Below, one piece after another: positions 17,724 through 26,238 of a stretch of DNA of 64,000 bases; position 1 is the stretch's first letter, and each line of letters opens with the position of its first letter. The stretch comes from Gemmatimonadaceae bacterium. GTDB lineage: Bacteria; Gemmatimonadota; Gemmatimonadetes; Gemmatimonadales; Gemmatimonadaceae. The stretch spans positions 1 to 64,000 of the forward strand of contig JADZCT010000045.1 of the NCBI GenBank assembly GCA_020851455.1, in the 5' to 3' direction. The translations under genes and the position numbers were made by a program. Below the pieces are notes generated by a model, which saw nothing but the letters and a program-made list of their open reading frames with translations, did not search any database and was not told where the DNA came from.

Positions 17724-18434
17724 ATGCCGGGTCGCTCCCCCGCCCTTACGCGTCCGTCCGCCCGCGGCCTCGCCGTTGCGGGCGCCATTGCAGCCGCCGC
17801 AATGTCCGCGGCGTGCGTATCGCTCGGCGTGGCGCCCCGTCCGTACCCGCTCGCGCCGCCGGACACGGCACTCCTGCGGGCCGCAGGCCCCGACAGCTTC
17901 GACGTTCGCTTCGTGACGTCGCGCGGGCCGTTCACCATGCGCGTGCACCGCGACTGGGCACCGCTCGGCGCAGGCCGCGTGTACTACCTGGTACGGTCGC
18001 GCTTCTTCGACGGAGTCCGGTTTTTCAGGGTCGTGAACGGCAAGGACGGCAAGCCGTTCGTCGCGCAGTTCGGGCTCAACGGCGATCCCGAGGTCACGCG
18101 CGCGTGGCGTGGCATCCGCCTGCACGACGACCCCGTTCGGAAGAGCAACGTGCGTGGCACAGTCTCGTTTGCAGCGGCAACACAACCAAACACGCGATCC
18201 ACGCAGCTCTACATCAACTTCGGCGACAACTCCCGGCTCGACACGACGCGCTTTGCCGTGCTCGGCCAGGTCATCCAGGGCATGGACAGCGTGGTGGACT
18301 CCCTCTACAAGGGCTACCCCAACGTGCCCAGCCAGGACAGCATCGGACGGCAGGGGAACGAGTACCTGATCCGTTCCTACCCGCGCCTCGACTTCATCAT
18401 CACCGCCCGCGTCACGAAGGAGTGGAAACGATGA
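17724..18434 (+). CDS. Lipoprotein cyclophilin-type peptidyl-prolyl isomerase
   Basis: 236 aa from ATG 17724. The signal ends with a lipobox (MSAAC, about Cys33). The cyclophilin domain covers about 65-225: TSRGPFTMRV, FFDGVRFFRVV, RGTVSFAAA, and QLYINFGDNSRLD replacing the more common QFFI..... The family catalyses proline isomerisation in envelope proteins. Some active-site positions are divergent, so a binding role is possible. It overlaps the DUF485 gene by 4 nt (ATGA), an unusual partner for a transporter subunit. Confidence 0.85.
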   Translation: MPGRSPALTRPSARGLAVAGAIAAAAMSAACVSLGVAPRPYPLAPPDTALLRAAGPDSFDVRFVTSRGPFTMRVHRDWAPLGAGRVYYLVRSRFFDGVRFFRVVNGKDGKPFVAQFGLNGDPEVTRAWRGIRLHDDPVRKSNVRGTVSFAAATQPNTRSTQLYINFGDNSRLDTTRFAVLGQVIQGMDSVVDSLYKGYPNVPSQDSIGRQGNEYLIRSYPRLDFIITARVTKEWKR

Positions 18435-18697
18435 GTTCGCACGACCTTCACGCCAGACGCTGGCGCATTGCCATCGCGCTCACCGCCGTCGTCGCGGCAA
18501 TCTACTTCGGATTCATACTCCTCATCGCGTACCGCAAGGACGTGATGGCCACGCCCATCATCCCTGGGCTCACCGTGGGCATCGTAGCCGGCGCGCTCGT
18601 GATCGTGCTCTCGTGGGTGCTGACCTGGGTGTATGTCCGCTGGGCCAACCGGCACTTCGACGCAGGGATCGCATCGCTTGACGGAGCAGGCAAGTGA
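18431..18697 (+). CDS. DUF485 small membrane protein, partner of the symporter
   Basis: 88 aa with two transmembrane helices (about residues 12-32 and 43-66), the standard DUF485 (YjcH-type) layout. DUF485 genes almost always precede ActP-type sodium:solute symporters, as here, where the stop overlaps the GTG of the symporter by 4 nt. It is probably an accessory subunit. Confidence 0.85.
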   Translation: MSSHDLHARRWRIAIALTAVVAAIYFGFILLIAYRKDVMATPIIPGLTVGIVAGALVIVLSWVLTWVYVRWANRHFDAGIASLDGAGK

Positions 18698-20289
18698 TCG
18701 CGCTGCCCGGCCTGCTCACCACCTCGGCGCAGCAAGCAGCGCCCGCCGGCCCCGCCACCGCCATCGGCGAGCCGAACACCGTCGCGATGGTGTTCTTCTT
18801 CATCTTCATCGCGATCACGCTCGGCATTACGTACTGGGCCGCGCGGCGCACGCGCACGACCGAGCATTTCTACGCGGCGGGCCGCACGGTTACGGCGGGG
18901 CAGAACGGATGGGCGCTCGCAGGCGACTACATGAGCGCAGCGAGCTTCCTCGGGATCGCGGGGCTCGTGGCGACGAGCGGCTTCGACGGGCTCATCTACT
19001 CGACGGGATGGCTCGTCGGCTGGCCCGTTGTGCTCTTCCTCATCGCCGAGCCGCTGCGAAACCTTGGCAAGTACACCTTCGCCGACGTGGTGGCCGTGCG
19101 GCTTCGGCAGACACCGGTGCGACTCTCCGCGGCCTTCGGGACGCTCTCCACGATCGTCTTCTACCTCATCGCGCAGATGGTGGGCGCCGGGACGCTCATC
19201 AAGCTGATGTTCGGGCTTCCGTACAACACGGCGATAGTGATAGTAGGCGCAGCGATGATCGCGTACGTGCTCTTCGGCGGCATGCTCGCCACGACCTGGG
19301 TGCAGATCGTGAAGGCGGCGCTGCTCCTGGGAGGTGCGGCCCTCCTGGCGGGGCTAGTGCTTGCGCGCTTCGGCATGAACCCGGTCGCGCTCTTCGCGGC
19401 GGCTAGCGACGCGTACGGCGCCGCGGTGCTCGCCCCGGGCAAGCTGGTTGCGAACCCGCTCGACACCATCTCGCTCGGGCTGGCCCTCATGTTCGGCACC
19501 GCGGGGCTCCCCCACATACTGATGCGCTTCTACACGGTGCCCGACGCGCCGGCCGCGAGGCGGTCCGTGTTCATCGCGACTGGCCTCATAGGGTTCTTCT
19601 ACCTGCTCACGTTCATCCTCGGATTCGGCGCCATGGTGCTGGTCGGCCCCGATGCAATCCGGGCTGTTGACGCCGGCGGCAACATGGCGGCGCCGCTGCT
19701 CGCCGAGTTCCTGGGGGGGACTCCGTTCCTCGGCTTCATCGCGGCGGTTGCGTTTGCAACGATCCTCGCGGTGGTCGCTGGCCTCACCCTGTCGGGCGCA
19801 GCGGCGCTCTCGCACGACCTCTGGACCAACGTCGTCCGCAAAGGCGAGGCGGAACCCCAGAGCCAACTGCGCGTTGCCCGTGTGTCATCGCTCGCGCTCG
19901 GCATCCTCGCGATCGTCCTCGGCATCACATTCAAGGGCCAGAACGTAGCGTTCATGGTGGGTTTGGCGTTCGCGATAGCCGCAAGCGCGAACTTCCCGGC
20001 CCTCGTGCTCTCCATCTTCTGGCGGCGCTACACGACCGCCGGCGCCGTCGCGAGCATGCTGGCTGGCGGGTGCGGCGCTCTGGCGCTCATCTACCTGTCG
20101 CCGGTAATCCAGATGGACGTGCTGAAACACACCAGCGCGTGGTTCCCGCTACGCAACCCGGGCATCGTGACGATTCCGGGCGCGTTCCTCGTTGGCGTGG
20201 TCGTGTCGCTGCTGACCCGCGACGACCGCGCCCTTGCCGCATGGGACTCGGCCGTGCACGACATGGTAGTGGGCGGCAGGGCACCGTAG
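18694..20289 (+). CDS. actP: Sodium:solute symporter, ActP (acetate permease) type
   Basis: 531 aa from GTG 18694, with about 13 transmembrane helices. SSS-family features include GDYMSAASFLGIAG, GAGTLIKLMFG and LPHILMRFYTVPD near the middle, the last typical of the ActP group. Substrate is probably acetate or another short-chain carboxylate; substrate cannot be read from sequence alone. It is coupled to the DUF485 gene upstream. A weak 6-bp hairpin (20287-20292 with 20304-20309) separates it from the convergent SET gene. Confidence 0.88.
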   Translation: MIALPGLLTTSAQQAAPAGPATAIGEPNTVAMVFFFIFIAITLGITYWAARRTRTTEHFYAAGRTVTAGQNGWALAGDYMSAASFLGIAGLVATSGFDGLIYSTGWLVGWPVVLFLIAEPLRNLGKYTFADVVAVRLRQTPVRLSAAFGTLSTIVFYLIAQMVGAGTLIKLMFGLPYNTAIVIVGAAMIAYVLFGGMLATTWVQIVKAALLLGGAALLAGLVLARFGMNPVALFAAASDAYGAAVLAPGKLVANPLDTISLGLALMFGTAGLPHILMRFYTVPDAPAARRSVFIATGLIGFFYLLTFILGFGAMVLVGPDAIRAVDAGGNMAAPLLAEFLGGTPFLGFIAAVAFATILAVVAGLTLSGAAALSHDLWTNVVRKGEAEPQSQLRVARVSSLALGILAIVLGITFKGQNVAFMVGLAFAIAASANFPALVLSIFWRRYTTAGAVASMLAGGCGALALIYLSPVIQMDVLKHTSAWFPLRNPGIVTIPGAFLVGVVVSLLTRDDRALAAWDSAVHDMVVGGRAP

Positions 20290-20306
20290 CCGAACCCCGG
20301 CCACGG

Positions 20307-20900
20307 CTATCTGCTCTTCGCCTTTCCCCGCCCCTTCTTCTTCCCGGCGTGCCCCTGCCGGGACGCCGCGTGCTTTCTTGCGCCATGCCGCGTGCGGCCA
20401 TACAGCTCCCTGCGCCGCCGCTCGCTGATTTCCTCAAGGATCGTCCCACGGCACGCGCGCTTCCCGCACCGGCAGCCGTAGAGGCCCGTCTCCTCCTCCG
20501 CCGTCTCGCTGCCATCGCGCCCATAGGCGTAGTCGTACGTCAGCTCGTCGCCCTTGCGGATGTTCTTGATGGCATCAATGAACACGCGGCCGCGCTCGAT
20601 CTCCGACTCGCAGTTCCCGTCGCACGAGTGGTTGATGTAACGCGCATCGTTCCCCTTCACGTACGCGTCAATCACCACCGAGCGGTTGACGCTGAAAAGG
20701 AATGTGTGGTGCGCCGTTTCCGCGTGATCGTCGTACCGCGCATCGGCCACCTTGTGCGAGACCCGGTCGCCGAGATACTCGACGATCCGCTCGCCTCTCC
20801 TGATGCCACGCGTCGCAAACGCGCCAAGCCCGGCTATCTTCGATTTCCTTACCTCGAACGGCTGCTCCGCGGGGGGCAGCTTCAACGTACGACGCGCCAT
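20307..20900 (-). CDS. SET-domain protein (putative lysine methyltransferase)
   Basis: 197 aa from ATG 20900. The SET domain covers about residues 15-135: KIAGLGAFATRGIRRGE (SAM-site region), YINHSCDGN (the NHSC signature) and a late YDYAYG. A cysteine cluster (GCRCGKRACRG) at about 143-153 matches a post-SET zinc site. A basic tail rich in Lys, Arg and Gly follows, as in nucleic-acid or histone-like binding tails. Family members methylate lysines; bacterial targets are mostly unknown. The start overlaps the end of the TonB receptor gene by 19 nt. ggagacagg just upstream is a fair ribosome-binding site, inside that receptor's coding end. Confidence 0.85.
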   Translation of the reverse strand: MARRTLKLPPAEQPFEVRKSKIAGLGAFATRGIRRGERIVEYLGDRVSHKVADARYDDHAETAHHTFLFSVNRSVVIDAYVKGNDARYINHSCDGNCESEIERGRVFIDAIKNIRKGDELTYDYAYGRDGSETAEEETGLYGCRCGKRACRGTILEEISERRRRELYGRTRHGARKHAASRQGHAGKKKGRGKAKSR

Positions 20901-23020
20901 CCTGTCTCCACTCCCAAGTAGAAGTTCCGGCCTGGGGCAGGTTCGAGCACCCGCCCCGCGGCTCCATTGACTGTCACCGATCCGACATAGCGCGTGTCGC
21001 CAACGTTGTTCACCGCGGCGAACGGCGCGAACCTCGTGCCTCCAATCGTTCCCTGCCACCCTGCGCGTACGCTGGTTGAACCCCATCCATCCACCAGCAC
21101 GGTGTTCCGGTCGTCGCCGTACATCGAGCCGCTCCACGTCTGCTCGACCTCGAGCGTCCATGCGCCGGGCGTCAGGCGCAGCGTGCCGCGCACGAACCGG
21201 TCGGGCACGCCAGCCACACGCTTTCCGTCCAGCGTGTCGCTGATCGCCGATGTCCGGGATGCCACGTAGCTCAGGAAGCGAAATCGCGACTCCGTCCACG
21301 CGAGCGAAGCGCCAAGCCATGGCGTGGGTGAAGCGGCCAGCCCCGCCTCCACGCCGCGGTTCCGGGTAGCGCCTGCGTTGCGGAAGTACGCGCGCCCGTT
21401 GGTCTCGAGGTACTGCGTGATTGCGTCGGTGTATCTCGCCTCGAAGGCAGTGAGCGTGTAGCGCAACCGACCCGACGCGACATCGCCGCGCAGGCCGCCC
21501 TCGACCGTGCGAATATGCTGCGGCCCGAGGTCGGGGTTGAATCCACCGACTCCGCCGGGCCGCGCGGCAAGCTCCGTCGTAGTCGGCGTCTCGAATGCGA
21601 GCGCGAGGTTCGCGTACGCAGCCACGGCTTGGTTGAATACCCAGCTCGCCCCAACATGGTGACTCGCAGCAGCCATCGCGCGCTCACCCGAGTTGTCGGC
21701 GCCGTCGGCAAGGAAGTTGTCGGTGACGCGGAACGCGACCCAGTCCTGCCTGGCGCCCACGCTCACCGTGAGTGGCGCCACCGGCGAGAACTGCGCGGAG
21801 ACGAACGGCCCCATCCCCGTGACGCCCTCGCCCTGGTCGAGGAACACGGTATCGGCGGGCGTCGAGGGAACTCCGCGGGTCGCCCTGCGGTTGCGCCTGA
21901 TATCGAACGAACGTTGGATGTCGGCGCCTGCATTGAGCGTCGAAGGAGCGCCTGCGATCGTGATACGCCATGAGGCATCGGCGCGCGCGCCGGTGACCCA
22001 GCGGTTCAGCGTGGACAGCGTGCCGATCGCAGCTCCCGCCGCGCCCGACGGCGCGCCCGGGGGCGTCGTCGCGAGCGGGTTGTCAACGAACCGACGCTGG
22101 ACGTAGCCCGCCACCGCCCAGTCGCGGCTGGCGCCGGAGCCCTGCAGTCGCGCCGAGAACTGCGCCTGCGAGAGCGCCTTGTCGGCGCCACGGTTGATGT
22201 TCGCAGCCGCCGCGGAATCACGATTGGCCGCGTATTCAGCGGGGGTGAGCGCGCCTGGGTTCCGTGCGACAGGGACGTCGGCGTAGTTGACGCGGATCTG
22301 GAGCGTTCGCGCGGGAGACAGGGCGTAGTCGAGCGTCGCCATCGCCTGCCTCGTTTCGGACGTGTCGAACATGCGAAAGCCGTTGGCGCGCGTGCGCGAT
22401 ACCGAGAGCGATGCCGCGGCATGCTCGCCGCGCCCGGCGACGCGGCCCTGAACCTTGCTGAGGCCGCCCGAGCCGCCCGTCGCCCGCGCGCTCGCGGAGA
22501 ACGGGTCCGACGCCGAGCGGTCGGTCTCGAACGCGATGACCCCTCCCGATCCGTTCCCGTAAAGGGACGACGCCGAGCCGCGTAGCACCTCGACGCGTGA
22601 GATGTCCGCAAGGTCCAGGTTGGTAAGCTGGTTCTGCCCGTCGGGGAGCGACTGCGGGATGCCGTCGAGCAGGATCTTCACGCCGCGAATTCCGAAGTTG
22701 GCGCGCGCGCCGGCGCCGCGGATGGAGAGCCGCTGGTCGAGCGACGCGTTGTACCGGTTGAAGACGATTACTCCCGGCACGTCGTTGAGCGCTTCGTCTA
22801 TGCCGACGGTCGCCCGCGCGCCGCCGATCTCGCCGCGCCCGATCACGTCAACCGCCCAGGGCGCGCGTTGCGCGGTCTGCTCGGTGCGCGTCACCGTGAC
22901 GCGCACCTGGTCCAGCGTCCGCACGCTGTCGGCGCGCACGCTGTCGGCGCGCTGTGCGCCGGCAGCCGCCGGGACGCACGCAACGGCCACCAGCAGCGCG
23001 GTGGTTCCACCTCGATGCAT
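20882..23020 (-). CDS. TonB-dependent outer-membrane receptor
   Basis: 712 aa. A signal peptide ends near residue 23 (AAAGAQ). The region VRVTVTRTEQ is a likely TonB box and plug start. The plug domain covers about 40-160 (VPGVIVFNRYNASLDQRLSIRGAG, VEVLRGSASSLYGNGSGG), and a 22-strand-type barrel fills the rest, ending in GVETGWRVVR. Resembles siderophore or metal-chelate receptors such as FecA-like proteins. The substrate is not readable, and no TonB, ExbB or ExbD gene is nearby. TAACAT ends 6 nt before the ATG. Downstream it overlaps the SET-domain gene. Confidence 0.9.
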   Translation of the reverse strand: MHRGGTTALLVAVACVPAAAGAQRADSVRADSVRTLDQVRVTVTRTEQTAQRAPWAVDVIGRGEIGGARATVGIDEALNDVPGVIVFNRYNASLDQRLSIRGAGARANFGIRGVKILLDGIPQSLPDGQNQLTNLDLADISRVEVLRGSASSLYGNGSGGVIAFETDRSASDPFSASARATGGSGGLSKVQGRVAGRGEHAAASLSVSRTRANGFRMFDTSETRQAMATLDYALSPARTLQIRVNYADVPVARNPGALTPAEYAANRDSAAAANINRGADKALSQAQFSARLQGSGASRDWAVAGYVQRRFVDNPLATTPPGAPSGAAGAAIGTLSTLNRWVTGARADASWRITIAGAPSTLNAGADIQRSFDIRRNRRATRGVPSTPADTVFLDQGEGVTGMGPFVSAQFSPVAPLTVSVGARQDWVAFRVTDNFLADGADNSGERAMAAASHHVGASWVFNQAVAAYANLALAFETPTTTELAARPGGVGGFNPDLGPQHIRTVEGGLRGDVASGRLRYTLTAFEARYTDAITQYLETNGRAYFRNAGATRNRGVEAGLAASPTPWLGASLAWTESRFRFLSYVASRTSAISDTLDGKRVAGVPDRFVRGTLRLTPGAWTLEVEQTWSGSMYGDDRNTVLVDGWGSTSVRAGWQGTIGGTRFAPFAAVNNVGDTRYVGSVTVNGAAGRVLEPAPGRNFYLGVETGWRVVR

Positions 23021-23026
23021 CCCTGA

Positions 23027-23032
23027 ATGTTA
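23027..23032 (-). promoter_or_regulatory. -10-like hexamer of the TonB receptor gene
   Basis: TAACAT, overlapped by TATAAC, ends 6 nt before ATG 23020. The transcript would be leaderless. Confidence 0.4.
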
Positions 23033-23083
23033 TATCGGGTGACACCCGCATGTCCGGCCCCACGCGCGCCAAGCGGCGGGCAA

Positions 23084-23089
23084 TAGTTT
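23084..23089 (+). promoter_or_regulatory. -10-like hexamer of the semialdehyde dehydrogenase gene
   Basis: TAGTTT, followed by G, ends 7 nt before ATG 23097 and supports that ATG over the upstream TTG 23088, which lies inside the hexamer. Confidence 0.4.
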
Positions 23090-23096
23090 GCACTGC

Positions 23097-24464
23097 ATGA
23101 CGATCGCATCCATCAACCCGGCCACTGGCGTCCTGGTCCGGTCGTTCGATCCGTTTGGCGACGCCGCAGTTGACGCCGCACTCGAGCGCGCGATTGGTGC
23201 TGCCTCTTCGTGGCGTCAGGCCACGCCCCAGGCGCGCGGCGCGCTCCTCTCGGCAGTAGCCGACCGCCTCGACGCGGACCGCGACGCGCTGGCTGCCATT
23301 GCGACCATGGAAATGGGCAAGACCCTGCGCTCCGCCCGCGCCGAGGTTGCCAAGTGCGCCATGGCCGCGCGTCACTACGCCGCGCACGGCGCCGCTGCGC
23401 TCGCCACGGAGCAGTTCTCGGACGGAAGCATCACCGGTGCCGTCCGCTACGACCCGATCGGCGTGGTGCTCGCCGTCATGCCGTGGAACTTCCCGTACTG
23501 GCAGGTGATCCGCGCCGCGGTACCGGCGATTGCCGCGGGTAACGCGATGATCCTCAAGCACGCGAGCAACGTCCCGCAATGCGCGCTTGCGATCGAGCGG
23601 ATCTTCCGCGAGGCCGGCGCCCCCGACGGACTCTTCACCACGCTGCTGGTGCCGGCTTCCTCCGTAGGCCGCATCATTGCCGACCCGCGCGTGGCCGCGG
23701 TCACCCTGACTGGCAGCGAGGTAGCCGGGCGCGACGTCGCGGCACACGCCGGACGCTCGATCAAGAAGGCCGTTCTCGAGCTCGGGGGCAGCGATCCGTT
23801 CATCGTTCTTCATGACGCCGACGTAGCCAGCGCCGTCGAGGTAGGCGTCACCGCGCGCATGCAGAACAACGGGCAGTCGTGCATCTGCGCCAAGCGGTTC
23901 ATCGTGGACGAGCGCGTCGCGGACGACTTCGAGTCACGGTTCGTGGCGCGAGTACGCGGCCTCGTCGTGGGCGACCCGGCCAGCGACGGCACCGACGTGG
24001 GGCCGCTCTCCACCTCGAAAGGCCGCGACGACCTCGCCGGCCAGGTGGCGCGCACGGTGGCCGCCGGCGCCCGCGTGGCGGCGGGGGGCGCGCTCGTGAA
24101 GGGGCCGGGCTGGTTCTACGCGCCGACGGTGCTCCTCGACGTCCCCCGCGACAGCGCGGCCGGCACCGAGGAGCTCTTCGGCCCGGTTGCGCCGATCTTC
24201 CGGGTGCGCGGAGTGGACGAGGCAATCGCCGTTGCGAACGGCACGCGTTTCGGGCTCGGCGCGGCGGTGTGGACACGTAACCCGGCAACGGCCGACCGCT
24301 GCGTGGCGGAACTTGATTCCGGCATGGTGTTCGTGAACGCCATGGTCGCCTCCGACCCCCGCCTTCCGTTCGGCGGAGTCAAGGCGTCTGGCTTCGGCCG
24401 TGAGGTCGGGGTGCACGGCATCCGCGAGTTCGTCAACATCAAGACGGTCCGCGGCGGCGCCTGA
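23097..24464 (+). CDS. sad: NAD(P)-dependent succinate-semialdehyde dehydrogenase
   Basis: 455 aa from ATG 23097. It has all aldehyde dehydrogenase landmarks: MPWNFPYWQ, LTGSEVAGR (Rossmann region), the general-base Glu in LELGGSDPF and the catalytic Cys262 in NNGQSCICA. The short length and the start INPATG match the Sad/GabD2 group, which oxidises succinate semialdehyde to succinate in the GABA or 4-hydroxybutyrate route. Another short-chain semialdehyde is possible. It is convergent with the kinase gene, 6 nt apart, and no GABA aminotransferase is nearby. Confidence 0.87.
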   Translation: MTIASINPATGVLVRSFDPFGDAAVDAALERAIGAASSWRQATPQARGALLSAVADRLDADRDALAAIATMEMGKTLRSARAEVAKCAMAARHYAAHGAAALATEQFSDGSITGAVRYDPIGVVLAVMPWNFPYWQVIRAAVPAIAAGNAMILKHASNVPQCALAIERIFREAGAPDGLFTTLLVPASSVGRIIADPRVAAVTLTGSEVAGRDVAAHAGRSIKKAVLELGGSDPFIVLHDADVASAVEVGVTARMQNNGQSCICAKRFIVDERVADDFESRFVARVRGLVVGDPASDGTDVGPLSTSKGRDDLAGQVARTVAAGARVAAGGALVKGPGWFYAPTVLLDVPRDSAAGTEELFGPVAPIFRVRGVDEAIAVANGTRFGLGAAVWTRNPATADRCVAELDSGMVFVNAMVASDPRLPFGGVKASGFGREVGVHGIREFVNIKTVRGGA

Positions 24465-24470
24465 CCCCGC

Positions 24471-26219
24471 CTACCGAAACAGTTCCCCGGCAGCGCGGCG
24501 GATTCGATCCGTGATTGCGTACTCGCCCGAGGGCCGCGCCAGTTCCCGCATCGCCCTGTTCCATACGTTGCGCATCTGCACGGCGTCCATGAAGCGCTTG
24601 TCCGGGTCCGCGGCCAGCCCGCGCCGGAACCAATCGTGCAGTTCGCCCGGGATGGGATCGAGATCAACGCGCCCGGCCAGTTGCGCGGCAAGGATCGTCT
24701 GGGTGTCTGACCCCGCGAATGGCGGCTTCCCCGTCAGCGCGTAGTACGCGATCGCCGCGACGGCAAAGAGATCCGCTGCGCCGCCCTGCGGCTCGCCCAG
24801 CAGCTGCTCAGGCGCGGCAAACGCAGGCGTGCCGCTTGCCCCCGCGGCCCCCTCACCGAGCGCATGCGCGATGCCGAAGTCCGCGATCCGCCAGTGCCGG
24901 TATCGGCTGAGGAGGATGTTCTCCGGCTTGAGGTCACGGTGGATGATTCCGTGCTGGTGGGCGGCGGCGAGTCCGTCGAGGATGAACGCTACCTGCGGGC
25001 CGATCTCCGCAACGGTACGCACGCCCTGACGTCGCACGAGGTCGCCGAGCGAGCCCTCGTCCTCTAGTTCCATCACGTACCAGTGTACTCCGCCCTTCTG
25101 CTCCCAGGAATAGATCGGGACGATCGCGGGGTGCTGAAGCCGGGCGGCGAGCTGCGCCTCGCGGCGGAAGCGCTCGACGGCGTCTTCACTCCGCGCCACC
25201 GCTGGGTGGAGCATCTTGAGCGCCACCTCCCGCTGCAGCGACAGATCGCGCACGCGCCACACTGAACCGAACGTTCCGGAGCCAAGCGCCGACAGAACCT
25301 CGTAGTCGTCCCCGGTGGCCCACCGGAGCCGGTGTTCCTCGTCCATTGACTGGAATACACCCGACGACGTCTCGGTCCCGGCAAGGAGCGAGCTACCCGA
25401 CGAGATCTTGTCCACGACGCGAAGGAGCGAGCCAACGGAGTGGAACCGGTCGCCGGGATTCACCGAGAGCGCGCGGTCGAGCAGATCGGCCACGTTGGCC
25501 GGACAATCGGGACGCGCCCAGCGCACCGGAGGAATCTCCGTGCTCGGCGGAGCCTCGCCACTCAGGATGGCGAAGCACGTTGCCGCCAGCTGCCACTGGT
25601 CGCTGAGCGGGGTTGGCGCCCAGCCGCCGACGGACCATTCCGGCGGCGCCGGAGTCCAACGGGGGTCAGGCACGATCCCCTCCGGAACCACCTCGCGCGG
25701 AACGGCCCACGCCCACCCGAGGAGCCAGATGCGGCCCGTAGGCGTCACGTAGAATGCATCGGGCGACACAGCCCCGTGCGCCTGCCCCGAATCGTGCATG
25801 TACGCGAGCGCGGATCCGGCCGTCCGCAGCACGCTTAGCATGTACGGAACGGTCTCGGTGCCCAGCCGCCTGGTGCGCGCGCCGACCGTTTCGCCCGTGA
25901 TCCACCGGCGCAGATAGCCCGGGCCCCGCTGGTTCGCTGCCTTACCCGACCAATAGTGGTACGTGGTCGGCATTGCGGGATGGCTTCGCTGCGCGAGGTG
26001 CTTTGCCTCCGCGAAGAGCCAGCGCTCGTGCGCGGGATCGGGCGCCGTAACCAGGGCGAGCGAGCGGTCGAGCGAGTCACGCAGTTCCTGGACATGCCGG
26101 TGGTCCACGAACAAGCCGCCCGCCCCCCATTGCCAGCCCGGTGGCAACTGCCACGACACGAGGTGCTCCGGCAGTTCGGTCGTTCGCGTCGCGGGATCGC
26201 GCTGGTCGCTGGTCGCCAT
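24471..26219 (-). CDS. Tandem pseudokinase plus active Ser/Thr protein kinase
   Basis: 582 aa, soluble. Residues about 305-565 form a Hanks-type kinase with glycine loop (LGSGTFGSVW), the VALKML lysine, HRDLKPEN and DFGIA, and an APE-like APEQ. Residues 1-280 look like a second kinase fold that has decayed: HGAVSPD stands where HRDxKxxN is expected, LLGW replaces DFG, and no glycine loop is evident. The pseudokinase half ends with a typical alpha-F to alpha-H pattern (DQWQLAATCFAILSGEAPP). An allosteric role for the N-terminal half is plausible. It follows the giant histidine kinase gene by 19 nt, so one signalling operon is likely. Confidence 0.87.
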   Translation of the reverse strand: MATSDQRDPATRTTELPEHLVSWQLPPGWQWGAGGLFVDHRHVQELRDSLDRSLALVTAPDPAHERWLFAEAKHLAQRSHPAMPTTYHYWSGKAANQRGPGYLRRWITGETVGARTRRLGTETVPYMLSVLRTAGSALAYMHDSGQAHGAVSPDAFYVTPTGRIWLLGWAWAVPREVVPEGIVPDPRWTPAPPEWSVGGWAPTPLSDQWQLAATCFAILSGEAPPSTEIPPVRWARPDCPANVADLLDRALSVNPGDRFHSVGSLLRVVDKISSGSSLLAGTETSSGVFQSMDEEHRLRWATGDDYEVLSALGSGTFGSVWRVRDLSLQREVALKMLHPAVARSEDAVERFRREAQLAARLQHPAIVPIYSWEQKGGVHWYVMELEDEGSLGDLVRRQGVRTVAEIGPQVAFILDGLAAAHQHGIIHRDLKPENILLSRYRHWRIADFGIAHALGEGAAGASGTPAFAAPEQLLGEPQGGAADLFAVAAIAYYALTGKPPFAGSDTQTILAAQLAGRVDLDPIPGELHDWFRRGLAADPDKRFMDAVQMRNVWNRAMRELARPSGEYAITDRIRRAAGELFR

Positions 26220-26238
26220 TGTGGGTTGCCTAAAACTG

